From the NCBI GenBank assembly GCA_963545585.1, contig CAUUKX010000091.1, positions 1 to 7,844 of the forward strand: a stretch of DNA of 7,844 nt, in the 5' to 3' direction. Source of the stretch: W11650 sp963545585 (GTDB lineage: Bacteria; Bacillota; Clostridia; Lachnospirales; Vallitaleaceae). Both the position numbers and the translations under genes were made by a program. The notes under the pieces are model-generated. The model worked only from the letters and a program-made list of their open reading frames with translations, made no database searches and was not told where the DNA came from. Shown one piece after another: positions 1 through 6,151 of the stretch (positions within the stretch are counted from its first letter, which is position 1; each line of letters opens with the position of its first letter).

Positions 1-256
1 GCTTCAACAGGATAGTTGGACTTGTTTTGTTGTCAAAAAATGGGGAAACTCAAAGTGAAAAAACTTCTTGTCCCTTTTATAAGCCATATATGATAATATC
101 CTAATATACCACAAATGAAAATGTCCCGTTTATGCCGGAAAAACTTATTGTCCCATTACTATAAAAGACGAGAGCACTAACACCATCTCACCTTGAACCT
201 TGATTTTATTCTTTCATTTGCACCATTTGCACCAACACCATTTGACAAAGAACCAA
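1..256. other. Gene-free spacer downstream of the atp operon
   Basis: No open reading frame here looks like a protein. The stretch is AT-rich at 75-120, including the short palindrome CATATATG at 85-92. It holds the TGTCCC repeats described separately. It also has a tandem duplication of ATTTGCACC at 216-224 and 225-233, followed by AACACC and a further ATTTG. No tRNA-like fold or CRISPR-like pattern was seen. Confidence 0.6.
59..154. repeat. Direct repeats containing TGTCCC, possible IS terminal region
   Basis: Two 16-nt copies of AAAAACTT(C/A)TTGTCCC lie at 59-74 and 139-154, 80 nt apart and differing at one base. A third, partial copy (AAAATGTCCC) is at 117-126. Read on the minus strand these are GGGACA repeats, and the outermost would begin TGGGACAATAAG at 155. 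Several short GGGACA-type repeats near an end resemble the transposase-binding ends of IS21-like elements (from memory of the family). No transposase is visible, because the window ends at base 1. This may equally be unrelated AT-rich spacer. Confidence 0.35.
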
Positions 257-293
257 GAAAGCAGGCAGTTTCCTCTCAAAACCGCCTGCTTTC
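257..293 (-). terminator. Intrinsic terminator of the atp operon
   Basis: A 15-bp hairpin is formed by arms 257-271 and 279-293 around a 7-nt loop (272-278). It begins 14 nt beyond the atpC stop codon. In the minus-strand RNA the 267/283 pair is a G-U wobble, so the stem is unbroken. In plus-strand RNA the same pair is an A-C mismatch. The minus-strand tail is only moderately U-rich (TTGGTTCTTTG). The plus-strand side has a better run (CTATTTTT, 294-300), so the hairpin could also stop transcription arriving from the left. Confidence 0.8.
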
Positions 294-307
294 CTATTTT
301 TCGGGAA

Positions 308-748
308 TCAGTTCCCGTCATTGACCGAGCCGACCTCAATCCGGGCCATTTGCTTGAGCATCGAATAACGCGCCCATTTAATCGCCGGATCGCCTGCTTC
401 GGCGCTGCTTAAAACTTCTTCCGCTTTCTTCATCCGCCGTTTGGCTCTTTCCACATCAATCTCATCCGGCCATTCCGCCGCATCCACCAAAATCGTCACC
501 CGATCCGGCTGAATCTCAGCAAAACCGCCGTGAATCACGCCAACATGAACCGTATTCGGGTCAATCTGAATCTTACAGTGCCCGGTCGATAAGCCGACCG
601 TCAAGGGAATATGCCCCTTAAGCACGCCCAAATCACCCTCGGTTGTGCGGAAAGTTACTCTTTCAACCGGCGCGTGATAAAACTGGCGCTCCGGCGAAAT
701 AATCACCAAATCAAATTGATTGTTTTTTAATTCTTCCGCCATGTTCAT
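308..748 (-). CDS. atpC: F1Fo ATP synthase subunit epsilon
   Basis: Epsilon is part of the central rotor stalk and can inhibit ATP hydrolysis through its C-terminal helices. The product is 146 aa from the ATG at 748, slightly longer than the usual 130-140. Residues about 10-90 form the N-terminal beta sandwich, with family patterns such as PER.F, EGDLGVL.GH.PL and H.GGF. Residues about 95-136 form the helical hairpin. An I-D-x-x-R-A motif at 97-102 matches the ATP-binding motif known from Bacillus-type epsilon, and R127 and R136 lie in the second helix. The start is chosen because the ATG shares its A with the atpD stop (TGATG), which implies translational coupling. An in-frame GTG at 751 and an ATG at 742 are alternatives. 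It is the last gene of the operon. Confidence 0.96.
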   Translation of the reverse strand: MNMAEELKNNQFDLVIISPERQFYHAPVERVTFRTTEGDLGVLKGHIPLTVGLSTGHCKIQIDPNTVHVGVIHGGFAEIQPDRVTILVDAAEWPDEIDVERAKRRMKKAEEVLSSAEAGDPAIKWARYSMLKQMARIEVGSVNDGN

Positions 749-2139
749 CACCCCTCAATTCGGCTGATAACATCGCTCATATTTCCGGCCATCAAAAAGG
801 CTGATTCGGGCAGATCGTCATGTTTGCCCTCCAGGATTTCCTTAAAGCCCTGAATCGTTTCTGCCAGCGGCACATAGCGTCCGGCAAGGCCGGTAAAGGT
901 CTCGGCCACGAAGAAAGGCTGCGATAAGAACCGCTCAATCTTTCTGGCCCGGGAAACCGTTACTTTATCGGCATCAGACAACTCATCCATACCTAAAATT
1001 GCAATAATATCCTGCAATTCATTATAACGCTGCAAAATCTGCTGCACTCGTCTGGCCACATCATAATGCTCCTGACCGACAATCCGCGGGTCAAGAATCC
1101 GCGAAGTCGAATCCAGCGGGTCAACTGCCGGATAAATACCCTTTTCCACAATCGACCGCGATAATACCGTGGTCGCGTCAAGGTGGGCAAAGGTTGTAGC
1201 CGGAGCCGGGTCAGTCAAGTCATCGGCCGGCACGTAAACCGCCTGCACCGAAGTGATTGAGCCCTTCTTGGTCGAGGTAATGCGCTCCTGCAAAATACCC
1301 ATTTCGTTAGCCAGTGTCGGCTGATAACCAACCGCACTGGGCATCCGGCCAAGCAGCGCCGATACCTCGGAGCCGGCCTGGGTGAAACGGAAAATATTAT
1401 CAATAAACAGCAGCACGTCCTTACCGCCTTCATCCCGGAAATATTCCGCCATGGTAAGACCGGTCAGCGCCACTCTCATTCTGGCTCCCGGCGGTTCGTT
1501 CATTTGTCCGAACACCATGGTCGTTTTCTCAATAACGCCGGATTCGGTCATTTCATGATAAAGGTCATTTCCTTCTCTGGTTCTCTCGCCAACGCCGGTA
1601 AATACGGAAAAGCCGCCATGCTCGGTCGCAATGTTGCGGATCAGTTCCTGAATCAAAACCGTTTTGCCTACGCCAGCACCACCGAACAGACCAATCTTTC
1701 CGCCCTTTTGATAGGGGCATAATAAATCGACAACCTTGATTCCGGTTTCCAAAATCTCGGTTTCCGTTGCCTGTTCTTCAAACTTCGGAGCCGGACGGTG
1801 AATCGACCAGCGCTCTCCGTCCAAATCCGGCTTTTGATCAACGGCATGACCGGTAACGTTAAAGATACGCCCCAGCGTCTTTTCGCCTACCGGCACTGAG
1901 ATCGGCGCTCCGGTATCCACTGCCTCCATGCCCCGCATCAAACCGTCGGTGGAACCCATGGAAATGCACCTGACCGTATCATCGCCCAAATGCTGAGAAA
2001 TCTCGACAATCAGCTTGGTGCCGTCGGCTCTGGTAATCTCGACGGCATTGTTGATTGCCGGAAGTTCCTCAGTCCGGAACTTGATATCCAATACGGCGCC
2101 TATGATCTGAGTGATTTTTCCAATTGCTTGATTTGCCAT
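748..2139 (-). CDS. atpD: F1Fo ATP synthase subunit beta (catalytic)
   Basis: This is the catalytic subunit of the F1 head; it makes ATP from ADP and phosphate at the alpha/beta interfaces. At 463 aa it is full length. The N-terminal beta barrel covers about 1-80. The Walker A loop is GGAGVGKT (153-160) with K159 and T160. The general-base glutamate is E185 in GVGERTREG, next to R186. The Walker B segment LLFID ends at D247. The alpha/beta family signature PAVDPLDSTS is at 337-346, and Y336 before it is the adenine-stacking tyrosine. The lever motif, DELSEED in E. coli, reads DELSDAD at 385-391, with Ala at the sixth position. The SD AAGGAG lies 10 nt before the ATG and runs next to the atpG stop. 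The gene starts 17 nt after atpG and its stop overlaps the atpC start. Confidence 0.99.
   Translation of the reverse strand: MANQAIGKITQIIGAVLDIKFRTEELPAINNAVEITRADGTKLIVEISQHLGDDTVRCISMGSTDGLMRGMEAVDTGAPISVPVGEKTLGRIFNVTGHAVDQKPDLDGERWSIHRPAPKFEEQATETEILETGIKVVDLLCPYQKGGKIGLFGGAGVGKTVLIQELIRNIATEHGGFSVFTGVGERTREGNDLYHEMTESGVIEKTTMVFGQMNEPPGARMRVALTGLTMAEYFRDEGGKDVLLFIDNIFRFTQAGSEVSALLGRMPSAVGYQPTLANEMGILQERITSTKKGSITSVQAVYVPADDLTDPAPATTFAHLDATTVLSRSIVEKGIYPAVDPLDSTSRILDPRIVGQEHYDVARRVQQILQRYNELQDIIAILGMDELSDADKVTVSRARKIERFLSQPFFVAETFTGLAGRYVPLAETIQGFKEILEGKHDDLPESAFLMAGNMSDVISRIEG
751..756 (-). promoter_or_regulatory. Ribosome binding site of atpC
   Basis: The sequence GAGGGG lies at 756-751, inside the last codons of atpD. 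It overlaps the potential GTG start at 751, which rules that start out. It leaves 4 nt from GAGG to the ATG at 748 or 10 nt to the ATG at 742. The reading that reuses the atpD stop (748) is preferred, but 742 is possible. Confidence 0.6.
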
Positions 2140-2156
2140 AAGTAAAGCACTCCTTC

Positions 2157-3020
2157 TTATAGTGCGTCTGCGCCGCTGACGATCTCGGTAATCTCCTGCG
2201 TAATCGAAGCCTGACGGGCTCTATTATACATGAGCGTTAATTTCTCAATCATCTCGGTCGCATTGTTAGTTGCTGAGTCCATCGCCGTCATACGAGCGCC
2301 CTGCTCGGAGGCGGCCGATTCCTTCAAAGTACCGAACAGCAAAGATTTGACATATTTCGGCACGATATAATCCAAAACCACTTCTTCCGATGGCTCATAA
2401 TTCATCATCGCATAACTGCCTTCCCCATCCTCCAGCCGGAACTCTTCCGGGTTCAGCGGCAAAAGCTTCATGATTTTCGGCTCCTGACTTAATGTCGAAT
2501 GAAAGGCCGTATACGCTACATACACTTCATCCGCCGCTCCGCTGTTAAAGAGGTCAATCACTTTTTCCGAAAGCCCTTTGGCCTCTTTATAATTGGGGTT
2601 TTCAATCAAACTGTTATAGCTGCCGGCCAGCTCAATCTGCTCTTTCCTGACCGCATCCTGCGCCTTTTTACCAGCGGCTATGACCATCGTTGATTCATTT
2701 TTATTTTCCTTGATATGCCTTAACACCAGCTTAATGATATTACTGTTGTAACCGCCCGCTAATCCACGATTGGAAGAAATTAAAACATACAGCACTTTTT
2801 TCCCTTCGCGCTTTTCCAAATAGGGATGATGAATTCCTTCGCTGATGGATAAAATGGAAGAAATCGTCCTATGGATCTGCTCGAAATAAGGTCTGGCTTC
2901 CAGCACACTTTGCTTGGCCTTCTGGAGTTTGGCAGTTGCCACCAGGTTCATGGCCTTGGTGATCTGCTGCGTAGAGCTAACGCTTTCTTTTCTTCTTTTA
3001 ATATCTTTCATGGACGCCAT
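2157..3020 (-). CDS. atpG: F1Fo ATP synthase subunit gamma
   Basis: Gamma is the central rotor shaft that turns inside the alpha/beta hexamer and forces the catalytic sites through their states. The 287-aa length is normal. The N-terminal coiled-coil strand is recognised from MASMKDIKRRKESV and the Q-Q-I-T-K-A-M stretch at 18-24. The globular middle carries SSNRGLAGGYN (82-92), the counterpart of the S.RGLCGG.N pattern. The C-terminal strand ends with the gamma signature ITQEITEIVSGADA at 273-286. The start at 3020 fits the family N-terminus; M4 is a less likely alternative. The gene lies 6 nt after atpA, and its SD-like AAGGTG is inside the last codons of atpA, so the two are probably translationally coupled. 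Confidence 0.98.
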   Translation of the reverse strand: MASMKDIKRRKESVSSTQQITKAMNLVATAKLQKAKQSVLEARPYFEQIHRTISSILSISEGIHHPYLEKREGKKVLYVLISSNRGLAGGYNSNIIKLVLRHIKENKNESTMVIAAGKKAQDAVRKEQIELAGSYNSLIENPNYKEAKGLSEKVIDLFNSGAADEVYVAYTAFHSTLSQEPKIMKLLPLNPEEFRLEDGEGSYAMMNYEPSEEVVLDYIVPKYVKSLLFGTLKESAASEQGARMTAMDSATNNATEMIEKLTLMYNRARQASITQEITEIVSGADAL

Positions 3021-3026
3021 ATCTTA

Positions 3027-4550
3027 TCACACCTTTTCTACGGACTTCTTGAATTTCGGCATAAATTCATCCAAGATGCCGGCAATCTGTTGATCAAGTT
3101 CCTTCGTTAAGCCGTCTTTGCCGGCCAACTTCGCTTTTAAGTCACTGTATTTGGTATCGATAAAATCAATGAATTCCTCTTGGAAACGAGCTACTTCCGT
3201 AACCTCCACATCCATCAGATATTTTCTGGTCGCCGCGTACAAAATCAAAATCTGATCGGCTACGCTCTTGGGCGTATACTGCGGCTGTTTCAGCACTTCA
3301 ATAATCCGCTCGCCCTGCGCCAGTCTGTCTCTGGTTTCTTTATCCAAATCCGAACCGAACTGCGAAAACGCCGCTAATTCGCGGTACTGCGCCAACTCTA
3401 CCCGGATAGGACCGGCAATTTTCTTCATCGCCTTGGTCTGCGCCGCACCGCCTACCCGCGATACACTAAGACCTGCGTTAATCGCCGGACGCACACCGGA
3501 ATTAAAGAGTTCTGACTCTAAGAAGATCTGACCGTCGGTGATTGAAATAACATTGGTCGGAATATAGGCTGAAATATCTCCGGCCTGCGTTTCGATAATC
3601 GGCAGTGCCGTCAGCGAACCGCCGCCTCTGGCGTCGCTTAATTTCGCCGCTCTTTCTAATAACCGGGAATGCAGATAGAAAACATCGCCCGGGTAAGCTT
3701 CCCGTCCCGGCGGCCGCCGAAGCAGCAGACTCATGGCTCGGTAAGCCACAGCATGCTTAGACAAATCATCATAAATGATCAGCACTTCTTTGCCGTCTTC
3801 CATCCATTCCTCGCCCATCGCACAGCCGGCAAAGGGAGCAATATACTGAAGCGGAGCCGGCTCGGACGCCGTTGCCGCTACTACGGTTGTAAAATCCATT
3901 GCTCCGTTTTCCTCTAAGGTTCTAACCAATGCCGCAACCGTTGAGGCTTTTTGGCCGATTGCCACATAAATACATAATACATCCTGGCCTTTTTGGTTGA
4001 TGATTGTATCAATCGCCACCGCCGTTTTTCCGGTTTGCCGGTCTCCAATAATCAGTTCCCGCTGGCCTCGGCCAATCGGCACCATGGAGTCAATTGCTTT
4101 GATTCCGGTTTGAAGCGGGGTATCAACGGACTTTCTTTCAATTACGCCCGGGGCGACTCTTTCCACTTGACGATAATGTTCGGTCACAATCGGGCCTTTG
4201 CCGTCAATCGGCTGACCCAGTGCGTTAACAACGCGCCCGATCAAAGCATCGCCGACCGGCACTTCAATAACCCGGCCGGTTGACTTAACCGTTGCACCTT
4301 CCATTACCTCTTTGCTTTCACCCATTAAAACAGCACCGACATTGTCCTGTTCTAAGTTTAATACCATGCCGTAGACGTCGCCCGGGAACTCCAATAATTC
4401 TCCGGCCATCGCCTTCTCCAATCCATGAATTCTCGCAATTCCATCGGCTACCTGAATCACGGTTCCTACATCTGAAACTGTAAGATCAGACTCATATCGC
4501 TTAATCTGCTCTTTAATCACCGAGCTGATTTCTTCCGGTCTTAAATTCAT
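3027..4550 (-). CDS. atpA: F1Fo ATP synthase subunit alpha
   Basis: Alpha is the non-catalytic nucleotide-binding subunit of the F1 head. It supplies the arginine finger to the catalytic site on beta. The 507-aa length is standard. The N-terminal helix that contacts delta is at 1-20 and the beta barrel at about 25-95. The Walker A loop is GDRQTGKT (169-176). The Walker B segment VLIIYDD ends at D261-D262. The family signature PAINAGLSVS is at 355-364, and the next residue, R365, is the arginine finger, equivalent to E. coli alpha R376. A helical C-terminal domain follows. Start support: an AAAGGCGGTGG stretch lies about 9 nt before the ATG. The gene starts 20 nt after the atpH stop and is followed closely by atpG. 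Confidence 0.99.
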   Translation of the reverse strand: MNLRPEEISSVIKEQIKRYESDLTVSDVGTVIQVADGIARIHGLEKAMAGELLEFPGDVYGMVLNLEQDNVGAVLMGESKEVMEGATVKSTGRVIEVPVGDALIGRVVNALGQPIDGKGPIVTEHYRQVERVAPGVIERKSVDTPLQTGIKAIDSMVPIGRGQRELIIGDRQTGKTAVAIDTIINQKGQDVLCIYVAIGQKASTVAALVRTLEENGAMDFTTVVAATASEPAPLQYIAPFAGCAMGEEWMEDGKEVLIIYDDLSKHAVAYRAMSLLLRRPPGREAYPGDVFYLHSRLLERAAKLSDARGGGSLTALPIIETQAGDISAYIPTNVISITDGQIFLESELFNSGVRPAINAGLSVSRVGGAAQTKAMKKIAGPIRVELAQYRELAAFSQFGSDLDKETRDRLAQGERIIEVLKQPQYTPKSVADQILILYAATRKYLMDVEVTEVARFQEEFIDFIDTKYSDLKAKLAGKDGLTKELDQQIAGILDEFMPKFKKSVEKV

Positions 4551-4570
4551 CTTGTGATTCCACCGCCTTT

Positions 4571-5119
4571 CTAATTGCTGATTTTAACTGCATTCAGCTG
4601 CTTCGCTAATTTACGCAGTTCGCCTCTGATCGTATGATCTACCAGCCGATCCTTCACCCGAATGATCATGCCGCCAATCAGAGCCGTGTCAATTCTGCAG
4701 TCTAATTCTATTTGTTTGCCTGTTTGCTTTGAAAGTTTAACCTTCAAGGCTTCTTTTTCTTCTGCCGTCAACTCCGCCGCCGAAGTGACATAGGCAGTTA
4801 AAACGCCCTTTTCCTCCTGAACGGCTTGCAGCGCATATTCCAATATTTTCTCCAGATGCGCCTGTCTGGCCTTATCCACGGTCAAAAGCAAAAGACTCAT
4901 CAAATCTTGATTAATCTTGCCGGCCAAGGCTTCTTTCATCAAGTCTTTCTTTTTTTCCAATAACACGCTGGGCAATAACAAGATTTCAATAAAGCCCGGA
5001 TTTTCCTTAATAGTACGCAAAACCAGCCGGATATCCTCTTCCATCCTGTCCAATTCCTGATGCTCGCGCGCAACCTCAAACAGGGCTGTTCCGTATCTCT
5101 TTCCTATTAATTCATCCAT
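4571..5119 (-). CDS. atpH: F1Fo ATP synthase subunit delta
   Basis: Delta (OSCP homologue) sits on top of the F1 head and ties the b-subunit stalk to the alpha subunits. The 182-aa length is typical. Residues about 1-105 form the N-terminal six-helix domain, opening with the family pattern KRYGTALFEVA (7-17). The C-terminal signature region at about 147-174 has IGGM(I)IRV.D.L.D.TI.GEL..L, which is diagnostic. The start overlaps the end of atpF by 13 nt. The SD-like GGATGGGTGA precedes the ATG, so ribosomes finishing atpF probably restart here, giving coupled production of the two peripheral-stalk proteins. Nothing is missing or unusual. Confidence 0.98.
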   Translation of the reverse strand: MDELIGKRYGTALFEVAREHQELDRMEEDIRLVLRTIKENPGFIEILLLPSVLLEKKKDLMKEALAGKINQDLMSLLLLTVDKARQAHLEKILEYALQAVQEEKGVLTAYVTSAAELTAEEKEALKVKLSKQTGKQIELDCRIDTALIGGMIIRVKDRLVDHTIRGELRKLAKQLNAVKISN

Positions 5120-5652
5120 GCGTTATCACCCATCCCGTCCATTGTTTCGCGAATAAGCTGTCTTTGTTTCTCATCACTCATATTCGCTTCAATAAATTTT
5201 CCGGCTAAAAGAGTGGCTACCTCTACGATTTCATGACGAATATCGTCCTGAACCTGCGCTTTTTCTCTTTCAATTTCCAGCCGGCCGCGGGCAATAATCT
5301 TTTCCGCCTCCTGCTGGGCCTCAGCCAGTATTTTATGCTCTTTGTCCAAGGCTTTCTTGCGGGCTTCTTCCAGAATACTGTCGTATTCCTTCTGAATCTC
5401 CTTCAGCTTTGCCTCGTACTCTTCTTTCATCTTATGCGCTGCAAATTCAGCTTCGTCCGCTTCGTGAAGTTTACTGGCAATTCTTTCCTGACGCTGCGCC
5501 AAGAACTGCTTTACCGGGTTAAACAATAAATAGCCCAGTAGAATAAACAAAAGAAACATACTAAACATCACGATCAGTGCGCTGCTTACTGTTTCTGCAT
5601 CCAGTCCAAACAAACGGCTGATTGGCTCTGCCGCTAAATAAACGGTTTGCAA
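5107..5652 (-). CDS. atpF: F1Fo ATP synthase subunit b
   Basis: Subunit b is the peripheral stalk, a dimer anchoring delta and the F1 head to the a subunit in the membrane. The 181-aa product has one N-terminal membrane helix at about 24-44, followed by the conserved N-P-V-K-x-F-L exit. A long charged helix (about 50-145), rich in Glu, Lys, Arg and Ala, is expected to be the right-handed coiled coil. A C-terminal delta-binding segment follows. The start is a TTG: a perfect SD (AAAGGAGGT) precedes it by 7 nt, and the next in-frame ATG (M29) is inside the membrane helix, so an ATG start would destroy the anchor. Only one b gene is present, as expected for a homodimeric stalk. Confidence 0.98.
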   Translation of the reverse strand: MQTVYLAAEPISRLFGLDAETVSSALIVMFSMFLLFILLGYLLFNPVKQFLAQRQERIASKLHEADEAEFAAHKMKEEYEAKLKEIQKEYDSILEEARKKALDKEHKILAEAQQEAEKIIARGRLEIEREKAQVQDDIRHEIVEVATLLAGKFIEANMSDEKQRQLIRETMDGMGDNAWMN

Positions 5653-5659
5653 GGTCCTA

Positions 5660-5667
5660 CCTCCTTT
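5660..5667 (-). promoter_or_regulatory. Ribosome binding site of atpF, fixing a TTG start
   Basis: AAAGGAGG lies at 5667-5660 and is complementary to the 16S rRNA tail. The 7-nt spacer ends at a TTG (5652-5650). No ATG is available nearby in this frame, so this site decides the start. A strong SD with a weak start codon may set b-subunit output below that of c, which is needed in many copies. Confidence 0.85.
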
Positions 5668-5678
5668 CTGGTTGGCAT

Positions 5679-5695
5679 CGGAACATCATATTCCG
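5679..5695 (-). repeat. Small inverted repeat between atpE and atpF
   Basis: CGGAA and TTCCG arms (5679-5683 and 5691-5695) flank a 7-nt centre in which two more pairs can form around a mismatch. It lies in the 60-nt atpE-atpF spacer, before the atpF ribosome binding site. It has no U-tract after it, so it is not a terminator. At best it is a weak intercistronic hairpin. Confidence 0.3.
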
Positions 5696-5712
5696 TTTCA
5701 AAAAGCCATTTC

Positions 5713-5985
5713 TTATTTGCTTAATTTTCCCAGTAAAGGATTAGCAAACATCAGGATCAAGGCAACAACGAAACCGTAAATACCGGTGGTCTCGGCTACC
5801 GCCGCACCCAGCAACATGGTCGAAGTAATATCGCCCTTTGCGCCCGGCTGACGTCCAACCGCTTCTGCACCTTTTCCGGCAGCAAAGCCTTGACCGATAC
5901 CGGGGCCGATACCGGCAATCATAGCCAAACCGGCACCAATTGCTGAACAAGCTAAAATCAAGCCTTCGTTTGTAATGTGTTCCAT
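5713..5985 (-). CDS. atpE: F1Fo ATP synthase subunit c, sodium-binding type
   Basis: Subunit c is a two-helix hairpin; a ring of copies forms the ion-driven rotor in the membrane. The 90-aa product has helix 1 (about 8-45) with the G25-x-G27-x-G29-x-G31 packing motif. The polar loop contains R45-Q46-P47. Helix 2 (about 52-85) carries the ion carboxylate E65. Residues Q32, V63, E65, T66, T67 and Y70 occupy the positions that coordinate Na+ in the Ilyobacter tartaricus ring (Ser66 there is Thr here). A sodium-driven enzyme is therefore inferred. A very strong SD (AAGGAGG, 8-nt spacer) fits the need for many copies per complex. Only one c gene is present, unlike Acetobacterium woodii, which has several. 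Confidence 0.98.
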   Translation of the reverse strand: MEHITNEGLILACSAIGAGLAMIAGIGPGIGQGFAAGKGAEAVGRQPGAKGDITSTMLLGAAVAETTGIYGFVVALILMFANPLLGKLSK

Positions 5986-6151
5986 AGATAATTCCTCCTT
6001 GTTAGTAACTCTCTTTCCCGGCCGTACCAGCCGCCTTAATCACCGGTTCTGATTCGCCTAAGAAAAAATGAATAAGTTAATGAACTTTTTGTTTCTTTTT
6101 GTCCGTTTCCGGCTTTCTATCCTGCCAGTCGCTGTCAAACTCCGCCCCTGC
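5986..6151 (-). other. Long atpB-atpE spacer
   Basis: This 166-nt gap is the longest inside the operon. It has no minus-strand start codon leading to a usable ORF. It holds an AT-rich, U-rich stretch in the minus RNA (about 6060-6090) and ends in the strong atpE SD (AAGGAGG, 6000-5994). A TTGACA at 6138-6133 has no convincing -10 box at the right distance. By analogy with the E. coli atpE leader it could be a translation-enhancing region, but that is inference. Confidence 0.4.

Noticed and set aside
68..97. Plus-strand promoter TTGTCC...GATAAT in the left spacer
   Set aside because: The -35 is poor, the spacer is 18 nt, the AT-rich context gives many chance matches, and no gene follows.
242..247. 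TTGACA as a plus-strand -35 box
   Set aside because: The sequence 17 nt downstream lies in the terminator stem and has no -10 resemblance.
200..412. Plus-strand ORF of 70 aa overlapping the atpC 3' end
   Set aside because: It starts with TTG without a ribosome binding site, crosses the terminator stem, and its His-rich, low-complexity start has no protein-like pattern.
993..1433. Minus-strand ORFs of 65 and 72 aa inside atpD
   Set aside because: They are other-frame readings of the well-conserved beta gene, rich in Arg and Cys, with no family resemblance.
5741..5950. Minus-strand ORF of 69 aa inside atpE
   Set aside because: It is a shifted reading of the c-subunit gene, with an implausible Cys/Arg-rich composition.
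6133..6138. TTGACA as an internal promoter before atpE
   Set aside because: No acceptable -10 box at 16-18 nt; the nearest AT-rich hexamer is only about 13 nt away.
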